Positions 16,808 to 26,157 are shown, counted from the stretch's first letter. The stretch: 64,000 bases of DNA from Bifidobacterium asteroides (GCF_030758775.1 NZ_CP132384.1:558001-622000), one strand, 5' to 3'. Numbers and translations: made by a program. Notes: generated by a model not told the origin, from the letters alone.

Positions 16808-18163
16808 ATGAGGTTCGAAAAGATGACGAAGGTCATAGCCCTGACAGGTGCTGTAGCCATGGCGTTCGGACTCGCCGGCTGCGGTGGATCCGGCAGCGGT
16901 TCTTCTGCGTCGGGCAAAGACGGGAAGACCGAAATCTTGGTCTGGTCCTGGGATTCGACCCTTCCTAGGACAGTCAAGGGTTTCGAAGCCAAGAACCCCG
17001 ACATTAAGGTGAAGGTCACTAATGTCGGCACCAACAAAAAAGAGTACACGGCCTTGAACAATGCCCTGTCCGCCAACAAGGGCGCCCCTGACCTTGCACA
17101 GATCGAGTATTATGCTCTGCCCGAATATGCTACTCAGGACAAGCTGCAGGATCTGTCTGACATGGGCGCTTCCGGATACAAGAGCTTCTACACGCCGGGC
17201 ACTTGGGATTCAGTGAATTTGAATGGGGGCGTCTACGCGCTGCCTATGGATTCCGGACCCATGGCCCTGTTCTACAACAAGGAAGTGTTCGACAAGGCCG
17301 GAGTGACCGAAGTGCCCACGACCTGGGATGAGTATTACGAGGCAGCCAAGAAGATCAAGGCCGTCGGTTCCTACATCACTTCGGACTCTGGCGATGCAGG
17401 GTTCTTCGATTCCATGACCTGGCAGGCCGGCGCCAAGCCCTTTGCCACCAGCAAGGACGGCAAGACCGTCACCATCAATCTGACGGGTGACCCCAAGGTC
17501 AAGCAGTGGGACGACTACTGGCAGAAGATGATCAACGAGGACTTGATCAACACGAAGATTCCTGGATGGTCGGACGACTGGAACAAGGGCCTCAACGACG
17601 GATCAATCGCCTCCTTGCTCACTGGCGCCTGGATGCCCTACAACCTGCTGTCCGGTGCCCCTGATGCCTCCGGCAAGTGGCGTGTGGCGCAGATGCCGAC
17701 CTGGGAAAAGGGCGGGACTGAGAATTCCGAGAACGGCGGGTCTTCCCTGGCTATGATCAAGACCAAGGACGATTCCAAGAGCAAGGCCGCGTACAAGTTC
17801 CTGGAGTACGCTTGCCACAACGCGCAGGGCATCAAGACCCGTGTCGATGGCGGCGCCTTCCCGGCTGACAACAACACGCTGAAGTCCAACGAGTTCCTGT
17901 CAATGACCAGCTTGAAGGACGCCAACGGCAAGGATAACGCCTACTTCGGCGGCCAGAAGTTCAACGAGGTCCTGTCGCAGGCCGCCAAGAACGTTCTGCC
18001 TGGCTACAAGTTCCTGCCCTTTGAGGTCTACGCACGTGGAATCTACGGTGACAAGATGACCGCTTTCACTTCTAAGTCGGCCACATTGGATCAAGGGATC
18101 GCGGCTTGGCAGAAGGATCTGCAGAACTACGCCAAGCAGCAGGGCTACACGGTGAAAAAGTAG
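16808..18163 (+). CDS. ABC sugar-binding lipoprotein (extracellular)
   Basis: The product is 451 aa from ATG 16808, with AGGAGATAGGGACA immediately upstream. The signal peptide ends in the lipobox LAGC with Cys25 as the lipidated residue, followed by a Gly/Ser linker (GGSGSGSSASG). The mature part is a family 1 extracellular binding protein (EILVWSWDSTL, LPMDSGPMALFYNKEVFDKA, TTWDEYYEAAKKI, WMPYNLL). It captures the sugar and delivers it to the two permeases. The order permease-permease-binding protein is the reverse of the usual arrangement and there are about 100 bases before it, so it may have its own promoter. Codon use is normal, unlike the permeases. Confidence 0.93.
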   Translation: MRFEKMTKVIALTGAVAMAFGLAGCGGSGSGSSASGKDGKTEILVWSWDSTLPRTVKGFEAKNPDIKVKVTNVGTNKKEYTALNNALSANKGAPDLAQIEYYALPEYATQDKLQDLSDMGASGYKSFYTPGTWDSVNLNGGVYALPMDSGPMALFYNKEVFDKAGVTEVPTTWDEYYEAAKKIKAVGSYITSDSGDAGFFDSMTWQAGAKPFATSKDGKTVTINLTGDPKVKQWDDYWQKMINEDLINTKIPGWSDDWNKGLNDGSIASLLTGAWMPYNLLSGAPDASGKWRVAQMPTWEKGGTENSENGGSSLAMIKTKDDSKSKAAYKFLEYACHNAQGIKTRVDGGAFPADNNTLKSNEFLSMTSLKDANGKDNAYFGGQKFNEVLSQAAKNVLPGYKFLPFEVYARGIYGDKMTAFTSKSATLDQGIAAWQKDLQNYAKQQGYTVKK

Positions 18164-18212
18164 GTAGCTCTCATCAATTTAGCGCTGTAGCGCAGATTCT
18201 TTAATAAGGTAT

Positions 18213-18249
18213 ACTGGCCAGGGAACAAGATGGATTTTCTCTGGCCGGT
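18213..18249 (+). terminator. Candidate terminator hairpin after the ABC operon
   Basis: ACTGGCCAG (18213-18221) pairs with CTGGCCGGT (18241-18249) with one G-U pair around a 19-base loop, 50 bases after the stop codon. A smaller hairpin (GCGC TGTA GCGC) lies at 18182-18193 before a short T-rich stretch. Confidence 0.4.
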
Positions 18250-19472
18250 TCTTGCATGCCCACTGCCGTATCAGGACTGCGCTATTCCTCAGATTTTGGA
18301 CCGCTGAAGCCTTTTGCAGCCTCCGACCAATAACAGGATGTACTGAAAATGGGCTTGCTGTTTCCAGTGAGATACTGCTTTTAAGGATCTGACTTGTAGC
18401 AGTAGCAACATTTCAATGGATGATTGTAATTTGATTTGCTTTGATAAACTGCTTTGAACTATTGGCAAGGACATCAGTTGGCTGGTTTGAGAATGTAAGA
18501 AGATATCAGTTTGAAGTTGACTCGCTTTCGACTCCGATGTCAACTCTGTCGATTGTATCGTTGATCCTCATGGATCGGGCTGATGTGTGGGTAAGATGGA
18601 GCTCTTTGGTGATGCCTGCCGAACATAGAATAGATGCTAGTGCTTTTGACTTCGCGACCTATACCTTCCTTATTGCGCGAACGACGTTTTTCTATCTGCA
18701 GCGGGTGGGAAAATTTTCCCATGAATCCGGCTATAGATTAGAGTGATGATCCTTTGGTAGCTATCTAATTATTCATATCGATAGGGGGAATTTGACTCCG
18801 AATCTGCCTAAAAGCCCATTCGCAGACAAGGAAGATTAGTTTACACCGGCCAGCTGTTATGCATGCCATTTCTATGGCACTTACTGGGATTTGGCGCTCA
18901 TACACAGTATAAAGTTGAGTGTAAAAAATAGTGCGCTTTTTAAAATCCAATCAAATACCTAATTATAAGCATAACATTCAATATAATTAACTTTAATCGA
19001 TTATAGTACAGCAGTTGGTTTGTTCTTTTGGGAAAACCATTCATTCTTCCCAAAAGAAATAACGAATATGTTCATCTCTGCTGCTTCGCCCTGAGCTGCT
19101 GTAAAATGTTAGAATTTTGTCGCTTTTGGTAGCTGAAACTTTTCAATTTGTTTAACGTTTCGTGGGTTAAATTACTTAACTCTTAATGTCAATCTAGTAT
19201 ACACGATATACGTGAATTCATTCCAGATGCTTGTGCTGCCGCACTCATCTAATTTAAACTGAGAAAGGTAATCTCTTAACTTGCTGATCAGCTGTATCGG
19301 ATTTTCTGAAGAAAGCACGTAATACTATTCATATGATCTTTGACTTACCTGTTGGAAACGTCCGCTATGGCGTTGTTGGCGACTAATTGTGTCAATTGCA
19401 TTAGTTGTTTCGGTTATGGTGTTATATAGCAGATGTGCTGGGACTTGGCTTCAGGACCAGGAGGACTTATTA
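18250..19472. other. AT-rich intergenic region at left end of the island
   Basis: About 1.2 kb without a supportable gene. The frames of 60-100 codons on both strands (for example 18441-18746 plus, 18289-18543 minus) overlap each other and have no motif or ribosome site. Composition drops sharply from the GC-rich ABC operon. A perfect 12-base inverted repeat is annotated at 19023-19058. The ribosome site of the next gene, AGGAGG, is at 19459-19464. Confidence 0.5.
19023..19058. repeat. Perfect 12-base inverted repeat
   Basis: TTCTTTTGGGAA (19023-19034) and TTCCCAAAAGAA (19047-19058) are exact complements around a 12-base loop in the AT-rich region upstream of the AlbA_2-like gene. It could be an operator for an island gene or an RNA hairpin; the right arm is not followed by a T-run. 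Confidence 0.65.
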
Positions 19473-20795
19473 ATGCTTGCCAGTGACACTGGGTTGGATT
19501 GCTTCAAACTCCCAAATGGCGAAGATAGTTGGTCAAAGTTTGTGTGTGACGTTTCTCATGAAGGTGATATCGCTGAGCGCGACTATTTAGAGTTGAAAGG
19601 CTCTATGTTCGATATCACCTCTAAAAGAGATAAGCAGAAAATTGCCAAATTTATTCTTGGCTCAGCCAATCGTAATCCAGAAATAGCAAAACGGCATTTT
19701 CAAGGTTCTGCTTTGATGGTACTAGGTGTGGATTTCAACTCAATTTTGGGTGTTAAACGAATTGAAAAGGTTGAGCTCGATCGTGTCATCAACCCGTTTC
19801 TGGGTGCGTCAGGACCGCGGTGGGATATTCAGCGAGTGCCAATAAAGGGCAATCAGGATAAAGAGGTTCTTATAATTATTGTGGATCCTCCTTACGATGG
19901 ACAGCCCCCTTTTCCTTGCCGAGCGGACGGTGAAGGCTTAAAGAACGGGGCACTTTATATAAGGGCTGATGGTGAGACCAGGGAGGTGAAAGCAGATGAA
20001 CTTGATATGTTGATAAATAGAGCTCGACGGCGTTTAAAACGGGTGAAGTTACGCATAAGCGTAAAGGGCTCAGCTAATCAAGTAACTATAGATAGATCTC
20101 GAACCCTTGATGAGTATATAGAAAATACCACGAAAACACTGCTCGAAGCGGCAAAACTTCCTGATCGCTTCTCGTCAATCTCACCAGTTCTAAATAACTC
20201 TATTTTCTATGAAAACCGCACTAGAGATGAATATTCTAGGGAGATAAAGCAGTGGCAAGATGATTGTGTTGATAAGTGGGATGATGCTTGTCGGCGTATA
20301 GGTGCAGCGTACTGCGACCCAATTGATTTCATCGTTGATAACACAACGAAGGTTCACTTGAAAGCTGTAAAAATAAAAATTCATTCAGATTATTGTTTGA
20401 GTTTGATTGATCAGTTCGACAGTGATGAGGTAGACCTAGGATTACCTGAACCACCATCACTTTGGAGAAGTGGAATACAGCCTTTATGTTCTACTTTTGA
20501 TCCTACAGTTTTCATTAATCATAAGTCTAAGATCAACGTGGTCAAAGTGAATAGCGGCATTGATATTATAATCGATGTTGGTGATTTGAGGCCGTTGGAT
20601 AGTATAAATACTAAAATGCTAGATGAAGAGCCGCAAGTTTTGTTAGTTCCCGCAGAAATTAAAAGAGAGTCTATTAACTGTAATTGGACAGCGACGGCCG
20701 ACGGAGTCGATGATGTATTCACAGGTAAATTAACAATCCCAGTAGGCCCTGTTAAAGACCTTACGAAGGTTACACAAATATTATTAAGGGTATAG
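19473..20795 (+). CDS. AlbA_2 / Schlafen-like putative nucleic-acid-binding protein
   Basis: About 440 aa. ATG 19473 follows AGGAGG by eight bases, preferred over a GTG 84 bases upstream. The first 190 residues look like an AlbA_2 domain: ERDYLELKGSMFDITSKRD gives the L-E-x-K core, FILGSANRNP stands where A-x-A-N-T is usual, then ALMVLGVD, EVLIIIVDPPYDGQPPFPC and GALYIRADGETREVKADEL. The glycine pair usual after the SAN motif is missing. A basic segment (INRARRRLKRVKLR), a helical stretch and an unfamiliar beta-rich C-terminal domain follow. AlbA_2 and Schlafen domains bind or cut nucleic acid in regulators and defence proteins. It sits 549 bases upstream of an OLD-type nuclease gene in the same AT-rich DNA, hinting at a shared defence role. 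Confidence 0.65.
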   Translation: MLASDTGLDCFKLPNGEDSWSKFVCDVSHEGDIAERDYLELKGSMFDITSKRDKQKIAKFILGSANRNPEIAKRHFQGSALMVLGVDFNSILGVKRIEKVELDRVINPFLGASGPRWDIQRVPIKGNQDKEVLIIIVDPPYDGQPPFPCRADGEGLKNGALYIRADGETREVKADELDMLINRARRRLKRVKLRISVKGSANQVTIDRSRTLDEYIENTTKTLLEAAKLPDRFSSISPVLNNSIFYENRTRDEYSREIKQWQDDCVDKWDDACRRIGAAYCDPIDFIVDNTTKVHLKAVKIKIHSDYCLSLIDQFDSDEVDLGLPEPPSLWRSGIQPLCSTFDPTVFINHKSKINVVKVNSGIDIIIDVGDLRPLDSINTKMLDEEPQVLLVPAEIKRESINCNWTATADGVDDVFTGKLTIPVGPVKDLTKVTQILLRV

Positions 20796-21344
20796 AAATT
20801 ATCTGGGACCGTTTATTTGCTATTTATTTGATGACCGTTAAATATTTTGATAAAATGTGTTAGAAATTCGCCCTGAGATAGGGGTGTGAGGTAGTACGCA
20901 TTTTTTGTAGCATACCTTCCACTGCTTGATTGAGAGCTGACATGCTTATCTTGTTAACTTATTTGGAATATTATTGCATTTGACTTAACGTGACATCATG
21001 AGCATTCATTCAACTACTAGAGTGCCGCAAAATTAAAGATCACAAAAATATTGCTGCTGAGAAACAATGGGGTCATTTAAATAAAACGTCCAAATTGTAC
21101 TTACGTTTTTCTAAACATCGACTAACGATCCCTTTTAGACCTCAGTAGTATATTTCCTGTGCGATTCTTACTGTTTGGATTGATGATTTACTGATAGCGG
21201 ATCATGTGTTTAGCGGAAATCGAGAAATGGGTTGGGCACACAATTCGACAGTTACTTGAAGTAATGCATTTACGAAGCCTCGGAAGATTCGACGGTGCAA
21301 GTGATGGTTAACTGCTAAGGAAGTTTATGCAGTAAAGTAGAATC
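20796..21344. other. AT-rich gap between the two island genes
   Basis: About 550 bases with no open frame of interest. A short imperfect dyad (ACTGC...GCAGT, about 21311-21333) lies just before the OLD-type gene, whose ribosome site is weak. The gap is long for an operon, so the second gene probably has its own promoter, although a structured RNA here cannot be excluded. Confidence 0.45.
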
Positions 21345-23267
21345 ATGAAATTGACAAAGGTGCAATTACACAAATACAAGAGCATTGACGATAGCACAGC
21401 ATTCGACGTTCAAACAGATGTTACATGTCTAGTTGGGAAAAATGAATCCGGCAAGACGGCTGCCCTAGAGGCCATGTACAAGAGCCGTCCAATCAGTAAC
21501 AATGTAAAATTTGATATGGTCATGGACTATCCGACTCATTTGACCAGAGAAAGAAAGGAATCTGGCAGATCTCAAATAGTGTCGGATTTCGCTTATGAAC
21601 TAGATGAAGAAGATATAGCAGCTGTAGAAAAAGAGTTAGGGCCGAATACTGTCATTAGTAAGACGATGACATGTTCCACACGGTACGATCAATCTGTTGT
21701 CTTTGGCTTAAAAATTGATACCTTGGCTGTCAAAAATAATCTATTAAAAGAGCTTGATCTTTCCGATACTGTGAAATCAGCCGTCCAGGGCGTGAAAACC
21801 CCACAAGAATTAGTGAGTGTGCTTGAAGAGAAAGTAGAAGGAGACGTACCTAGTGTCCAGAACGTGATTCACCGGGTTAAAAACTGGAGGGATTTAGATG
21901 CCACTAATCGGGCTTTTGACATACTTAATGAAAGGAGACCAAAGTTTGTCTATTACGAAGATTATGACATTATGCCCGGCCTTATATCGATTCCCTATCT
22001 CATTAAACAAAAGGAAGATGGAAATCTTACTCGAGGCCAAAAGGCTCTAATCGCTTTAATCCGGATGGCTGGAATTGATCTGGAAGAATTAGAAAAAGCA
22101 GAAACAGCTAATTATGAAAATATTATTCGCGAGCTTGAGAATGCATCGAATGTTCTCTCTGATGAAGTTTTCGAGTATTGGAGTCAGAATCAAGAACTCA
22201 GTGTAGTTTTGAAATTGTTGCCAGGTGTTAATCGCCCAGAGCGATTAAATGAGCAAGGGCCTCTATTGCAAATTCGTATTAGCAATCAGAGACATAAAGT
22301 CACCGTGCCTTTGAGTGAACGGTCCAGAGGTTTTATCTGGTTTTTCTCTTTTCTAGCTTATTTTTCAGACATCGAGGATAATGCACAGCAGCCGCTGATC
22401 CTTCTGTTGGACGAACCCGGCCTCAGCTTGCATGCCACTGCTCAACAAGACTTGCTTAGGTTTATACGAGAACGTTTGGCACCAACCCATCAGGTTATTT
22501 ACACGACGCATTCCCCGTTCATGGTAGATGCTCACAAGTTCAATCAGGTTAGAACAGTCATTGACGCAGACAATACTGGCACAGTCGTATCATCAGACGT
22601 TTTAAAAGCAGATAAGGAATCGGTATTCCCCTTGCATGCTGCAATGGGCGTACAACTGACACAAACGCTTTTTATTGGACCTTACGTTCTTTTCGTCGAA
22701 GGTCCCTCAGATTTAATCTATCTAAATTATCTGTCGGATGCAGTTAGCAGAAGTGGAGGCCAAGGACTTGATACAAAGTGGACTATTACTCCAGGTGGTG
22801 GATTGGCTAAGATTCCATTTATGTTAAATTTGTACGGCGCCAACGATATTACTATTGCAGTGCTTACGGATTCGTCTAAACAGGATAAATCTGTATTGAA
22901 CGCATTAAGACAGGATGGTAGGATCTTCAATAGTAGCTTGGTGTCAGTAGGCGATATTCTTGACAAAACTGAGGCTGACATTGAGGATATCTTTACCCCT
23001 GAATACTATTTAAACTTAGTTAGCAGAGCTTATGCCGGAATGCTCAACAATAGAAAAATAAAAGTACAAGAACTCCCGAGAGGTAATAGAATAGTTAAAC
23101 GTGTGGAACTTTATTTCCAAAAGAATAATATAAATAAAGGTAGGCTTAACCACTACTCGCCTGCGGCGGTTTTATTGCGTGCCAGTGATGAACTTCCACA
23201 ACCTGATCGAGAAACTTTGCAAAATGCGGAAGAACTATTTAAGAGAATAAACTCAATATTACAATGA
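21345..23267 (+). CDS. OLD-family ATPase with TOPRIM-like nuclease domain
   Basis: The product is 640 aa. The N-terminal ABC-type ATPase has Walker A GKNESGKT (31-38), a central helical insertion (about 95-270), a region around LSERSRGFIWFF that resembles the ABC signature, Walker B LILLLDEPGLSLHA (Asp356/Glu357) and the H-loop TTHSP (His389). A TOPRIM domain follows: FVEGPSD with Glu452, then VLTDSSKQDK (Asp509), then the acidic DIEDIF characteristic of OLD nucleases. The usual D-x-D of TOPRIM is replaced by D-S-S, so catalysis may be altered. OLD nucleases include P2 Old and GajA of Gabija and often act in phage defence. No UvrD-type GajB partner is adjacent. AT-rich codon use marks it as acquired. 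Confidence 0.85.
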   Translation: MKLTKVQLHKYKSIDDSTAFDVQTDVTCLVGKNESGKTAALEAMYKSRPISNNVKFDMVMDYPTHLTRERKESGRSQIVSDFAYELDEEDIAAVEKELGPNTVISKTMTCSTRYDQSVVFGLKIDTLAVKNNLLKELDLSDTVKSAVQGVKTPQELVSVLEEKVEGDVPSVQNVIHRVKNWRDLDATNRAFDILNERRPKFVYYEDYDIMPGLISIPYLIKQKEDGNLTRGQKALIALIRMAGIDLEELEKAETANYENIIRELENASNVLSDEVFEYWSQNQELSVVLKLLPGVNRPERLNEQGPLLQIRISNQRHKVTVPLSERSRGFIWFFSFLAYFSDIEDNAQQPLILLLDEPGLSLHATAQQDLLRFIRERLAPTHQVIYTTHSPFMVDAHKFNQVRTVIDADNTGTVVSSDVLKADKESVFPLHAAMGVQLTQTLFIGPYVLFVEGPSDLIYLNYLSDAVSRSGGQGLDTKWTITPGGGLAKIPFMLNLYGANDITIAVLTDSSKQDKSVLNALRQDGRIFNSSLVSVGDILDKTEADIEDIFTPEYYLNLVSRAYAGMLNNRKIKVQELPRGNRIVKRVELYFQKNNINKGRLNHYSPAAVLLRASDELPQPDRETLQNAEELFKRINSILQ

Positions 23268-24572
23268 AAATAGTTGTGCTTCGTGTATGGTGATATATGA
23301 ATATAAACATGTAGGATTAAACTAGCATATAAGATTCAAAGAACTGTCAGTCTATCTCAATGGATTTGTTTAGTGGATTGGATATGTCTTCCAAAAAGAA
23401 AATTGGTTGAAAAAATAATACAGAAGGATAATGCATAAATTAGTAGCTGATGACTGTGAGCGATACCATGTCGTGGTCTTAGTTTTTTTTTTATCATTGA
23501 TTTCATAGAACTCTTTATATCCGTTCGTATTTATAACTAGGCTTAGCGAAGTTTCTCTTTGGCAAAAATCGAGAAGGTGAGAAGTGAGAAGAGTTTTCGG
23601 CTGACTGTGAGGCATGATCCAGCCTTTGGAGTCTGGGTTATATTCAAGCATCGGTAGTGATGTTCAGTCGGTTTTATCTTGCTAGCTGTGGCTTCAATAG
23701 TTAGCTTGGCAGCAAAAAAAGTATTCGTCTTCTGGAAGTCATGAGCTCAATTGCGGTTAATTGTGTGCTCTTTTCGGAACTTTTCCCATTCTCGATTGAG
23801 TCTGCAAATAACTTGCAGGATTGGTCTTTTTATAAATCCTCTCTGTTCCGCTGGAATAGCTCTGAACTACCGTTAAGCCTGCATCATTTAAGGTGGAAAG
23901 CAAGGATGACTGTCGCGAATCATGAATATTCCGCCGTCTTTCAGCAAGAGGGCTATCGACCGAGGTTCATCCTTCATATCGGGTAGCAAAGTGACCATAC
24001 CATTGCTGTTAACGTTCACATCGAACCAACCTATCTGTTCAGACACGGTGTTCGCTACAAGGCGGACATCACTTTGCGTATAGGTGATGGGTGTGCCAGC
24101 CGTTTGAGATAAATTCCTGGCATATGCAGAGCTGTGGAAGAAAAAATCTAGGTCATACACTTCTCGTGTTCCCAGGTGCCACCATGTCAGAGAGTCAACG
24201 CCTATATGGCATTGCTAATGCAATAGATACAATCATCCTCTGATGCCACTTCAGGGAGGTGAGGCTTTAAAATCGCTAGATTGCATTAGTCAATCGGTCA
24301 TAGAGCCTATGGCTTACCGGTAAAAGAGTTCAAATCTCTATCAGCACCGTTGGCATGCACAACTGCCCTGTCATTCCAGTTAAGGAGATTATTCTGAACA
24401 TCCTAATCCTGGTGCATTTTATGAGGGATGGCGCTGCTTTCGGATAGATGCCTATCGAGGTGATCGAACCAGGAAATGTTACGAGTACTTTTTCAAGTGC
24501 AGATGTATCGGTCATATACAAATATGCAACCCTGCTATATCCTGAATACCCACTTCGTTGGTAAATACAGGG
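23268..24572. other. AT-rich right end of the island
   Basis: About 1.3 kb with one possible small gene on the minus strand (23888-24160, listed separately). The remaining frames are short, overlapping and without motifs. No transposase or integrase and no obvious terminator was seen. It ends at the 3' end of a tRNA-Arg gene, a common integration point, but I could not find a second copy of the tRNA end to the left. Confidence 0.45.
23888..24160 (-). CDS. Small unidentified protein or gene fragment
   Basis: A GTG at 24160 gives 90 aa; the frame is open for about 14 more codons upstream (CHIGVDSLTWWHLGTREV). The reading AGTPITYTQSDVRLVANTV then EQIGWFDVNVNSNGMVTLLP then ALLLKDGGIFMIRDSH is well balanced and protein-like. 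There is no ribosome site, so it may be the tail of a truncated gene. A plus-strand frame overlaps but looks random. Function unknown. Confidence 0.35.
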   Translation of the reverse strand: MYDLDFFFHSSAYARNLSQTAGTPITYTQSDVRLVANTVSEQIGWFDVNVNSNGMVTLLPDMKDEPRSIALLLKDGGIFMIRDSHPCFPP

Positions 24573-24645
24573 TGCCCCGGATGCGATTCGAACGCACGAC
24601 ACCTTCTTTAGGAGAGAAGTGCTCTATCCCCTGAGCTACCGGGGC
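24573..24645 (-). tRNA. tRNA-Arg (anticodon CCT)
   Basis: On the minus strand the acceptor arms GCCCCGG and CCGGGGC pair. The anticodon arm is CTTCT - CTCCTAA - AGAAG with CCT at the anticodon, and the T arm contains GTTCGAATC. The discriminator is A and no CCA is encoded. Its 3' end faces the AT-rich island, consistent with a possible integration site. Confidence 0.93.
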
Positions 24646-24812
24646 AACGGAAACTACTGTACCACGAAGTGCGACTCGGGCAGGTCGCTGATGGGCAGGC
24701 TAGGACCGTGTGCCTCCTGGAGAAAGTTAGCCTCCTATCCCGGTACGCCATATGGTCATGGTTTACAATTGCTCAACGGTCAAGCTGACTGTGTATCCCT
24801 TGGGAGGAGACC

Positions 24813-25838
24813 ATGGCGAAATTCAGACAGTCCTTCCTGGTGAAGCATGTCTTTGGGTGGACGGCCAGACTGCTGGCGTTGGCCAGCTTGCTGGCCCTAG
24901 CGGCGCGTGCCTGCCCGGCATGGCTGTCAGCGATACCCTACCTGCCTGATCTGGCCGCTTTGACGCCCTGGTTCATCTTCATGAGTCTACTGGCCCTGGT
25001 CCTGGCTCTGATGGCTTCACGATGGTTCACGGCTTTGGTGCTTATCGCCGCCTTGGCCCTGAATGTCTACTGGCAGTACCCCTTCTACCAGGAAGGATCC
25101 CAGATCGGCGGGCAATTTGATCAGTCCATGGCCCTTGAGCATCCCGACCGGTACGACGATGTGGCGCGGGTCATGACGCTGAACGTCTACAAGGGTCAGG
25201 CCGATGCCGATCAGATAGTCAAGACCGTCAGCGACAACCGGGTCGAGGTGCTGGCTCTGCAGGAGGTCAGCGAGGATTTTGTGGACCGTCTGCACAAGGC
25301 CGGCATCGACCGCTATCTGCCCCACGAGCAGCTTTCCACATCTTCGAAGGAATACGCCAACGGTCTTTGGACAGCCGCGCCAATGCAGTCACCCTCAAAG
25401 GACGACGTAGGTTCCCGCTCTTCCATGATGCCGGCGGCCAGCATCGACTTCGGCAGGGGCAGGACCAGTGTCAGATTCGTCTCGGTCCATACCACCTCGC
25501 CGCAACCGGGCAGTTGGAATGCCTGGCGACGCAGCGTGTCCGACCTGGGAAAACTGCGGAAGCACGAACACACGCGATACGTGCTTTTGGGGGACTTCAA
25601 CGCCACCTGCGATCATGCAGTTTTCCGAGACATGCTGGGGGAGCGGTTCAGTGATGGAGCACGTCAGGCCGGGCATGGCATGAGCATGACCTGGCCAGCC
25701 AACCGAGCTCCATTGCCCAGGTTGGTGGCCATCGATCATGTGGTGGTGGATCGGGACATCAGGGCCAATCGGCTGCAGGTCGTACCTATCGCGGGTTCGG
25801 ATCATGCGGCCCTGCTGGCCACGGTGATGGTGGAGTAG
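24813..25838 (+). CDS. Membrane-anchored endonuclease/exonuclease/phosphatase-fold protein
   Basis: The product is 341 aa; GGGAGGAG precedes ATG 24813. Three membrane segments (TARLLALASLLALAARA, FIFMSLLALVLALMA, ALVLIAALALNVYW) are followed by an EEP domain: MTLNVYKG, LALQEVSEDF (metal-binding Glu), VSVHTTSPQP, LLGDFNATCDH (Asp and Asn) and GSDHAALLATV (terminal Asp-His). The motifs for a metal-dependent phosphoesterase are complete. The catalytic domain is probably outside the membrane. Substrate unknown; actinobacterial relatives are usually annotated only as EEP family proteins. Confidence 0.85.
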   Translation: MAKFRQSFLVKHVFGWTARLLALASLLALAARACPAWLSAIPYLPDLAALTPWFIFMSLLALVLALMASRWFTALVLIAALALNVYWQYPFYQEGSQIGGQFDQSMALEHPDRYDDVARVMTLNVYKGQADADQIVKTVSDNRVEVLALQEVSEDFVDRLHKAGIDRYLPHEQLSTSSKEYANGLWTAAPMQSPSKDDVGSRSSMMPAASIDFGRGRTSVRFVSVHTTSPQPGSWNAWRRSVSDLGKLRKHEHTRYVLLGDFNATCDHAVFRDMLGERFSDGARQAGHGMSMTWPANRAPLPRLVAIDHVVVDRDIRANRLQVVPIAGSDHAALLATVMVE

Positions 25839-25845
25839 TGGATTT

Positions 25846-26157
25846 TCAGGCATCCAAGTTGGACTGGGTGCCAGCCTGGGCCCCGGCGCTGGCCTGCTCC
25901 TGCTGAGCAGCATCAAGTTTGGCCCGCACTTGGCCCAGCAGCTCCTGGGCCCGCTTGGCCAGAGCCTCGCCGATCTCCCACTGACGCATGGAGGCATCCA
26001 GATCCAGGCCGCCGGCCTCCAGCGCCTGAACCGCCTGGATCAGCTGGTCCCGGGCCTGCTCATAGGGCAGTTTGGCGATGGTTTCGCGTTCCTTCTGGCT
26101 CAGGGCCGAGGCCAGTACCGGCTGTTCCTTGCCCTGCTCCTCATCGGTGTCGCTCAT
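25846..26157 (-). CDS. xseB: Exonuclease VII small subunit
   Basis: The product is 103 aa, starting MSDTDEEQ after a GAGGAG site. The core LPYEQARDQLIQAVQALEAG, then LDLDASMRQWEIGEALAKRA is the conserved helical hairpin of XseB. It binds the large subunit XseA encoded just upstream in the same direction (72-base gap). Together they degrade single-stranded DNA from either end. The C-terminal tail is Ala/Gln-rich. Confidence 0.95.
   Translation of the reverse strand: MSDTDEEQGKEQPVLASALSQKERETIAKLPYEQARDQLIQAVQALEAGGLDLDASMRQWEIGEALAKRAQELLGQVRAKLDAAQQEQASAGAQAGTQSNLDA

Noticed and set aside
18441-18746. Possible 101-codon gene in the AT-rich gap
   Set aside because: No ribosome site or motif, and equally long frames on the other strand overlap it.
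19473-23267. Gabija or PARIS defence system
   Set aside because: There is no UvrD-type GajB next to the OLD-type gene; the UvrD-like gene at 53.6 kb belongs to a core cluster. PARIS has separate small ATPase and TOPRIM proteins, unlike the single 640-residue chain here.
24330-24602. 90-codon minus-strand open frame
   Set aside because: Its start lies within the tRNA-Arg gene and it shows no motif.
18250-24645. Prophage or integrative element with att sites
   Set aside because: No integrase, transposase or phage structural gene was found, and I could not find a second copy of the tRNA-Arg 3' end; only composition and position support mobility.
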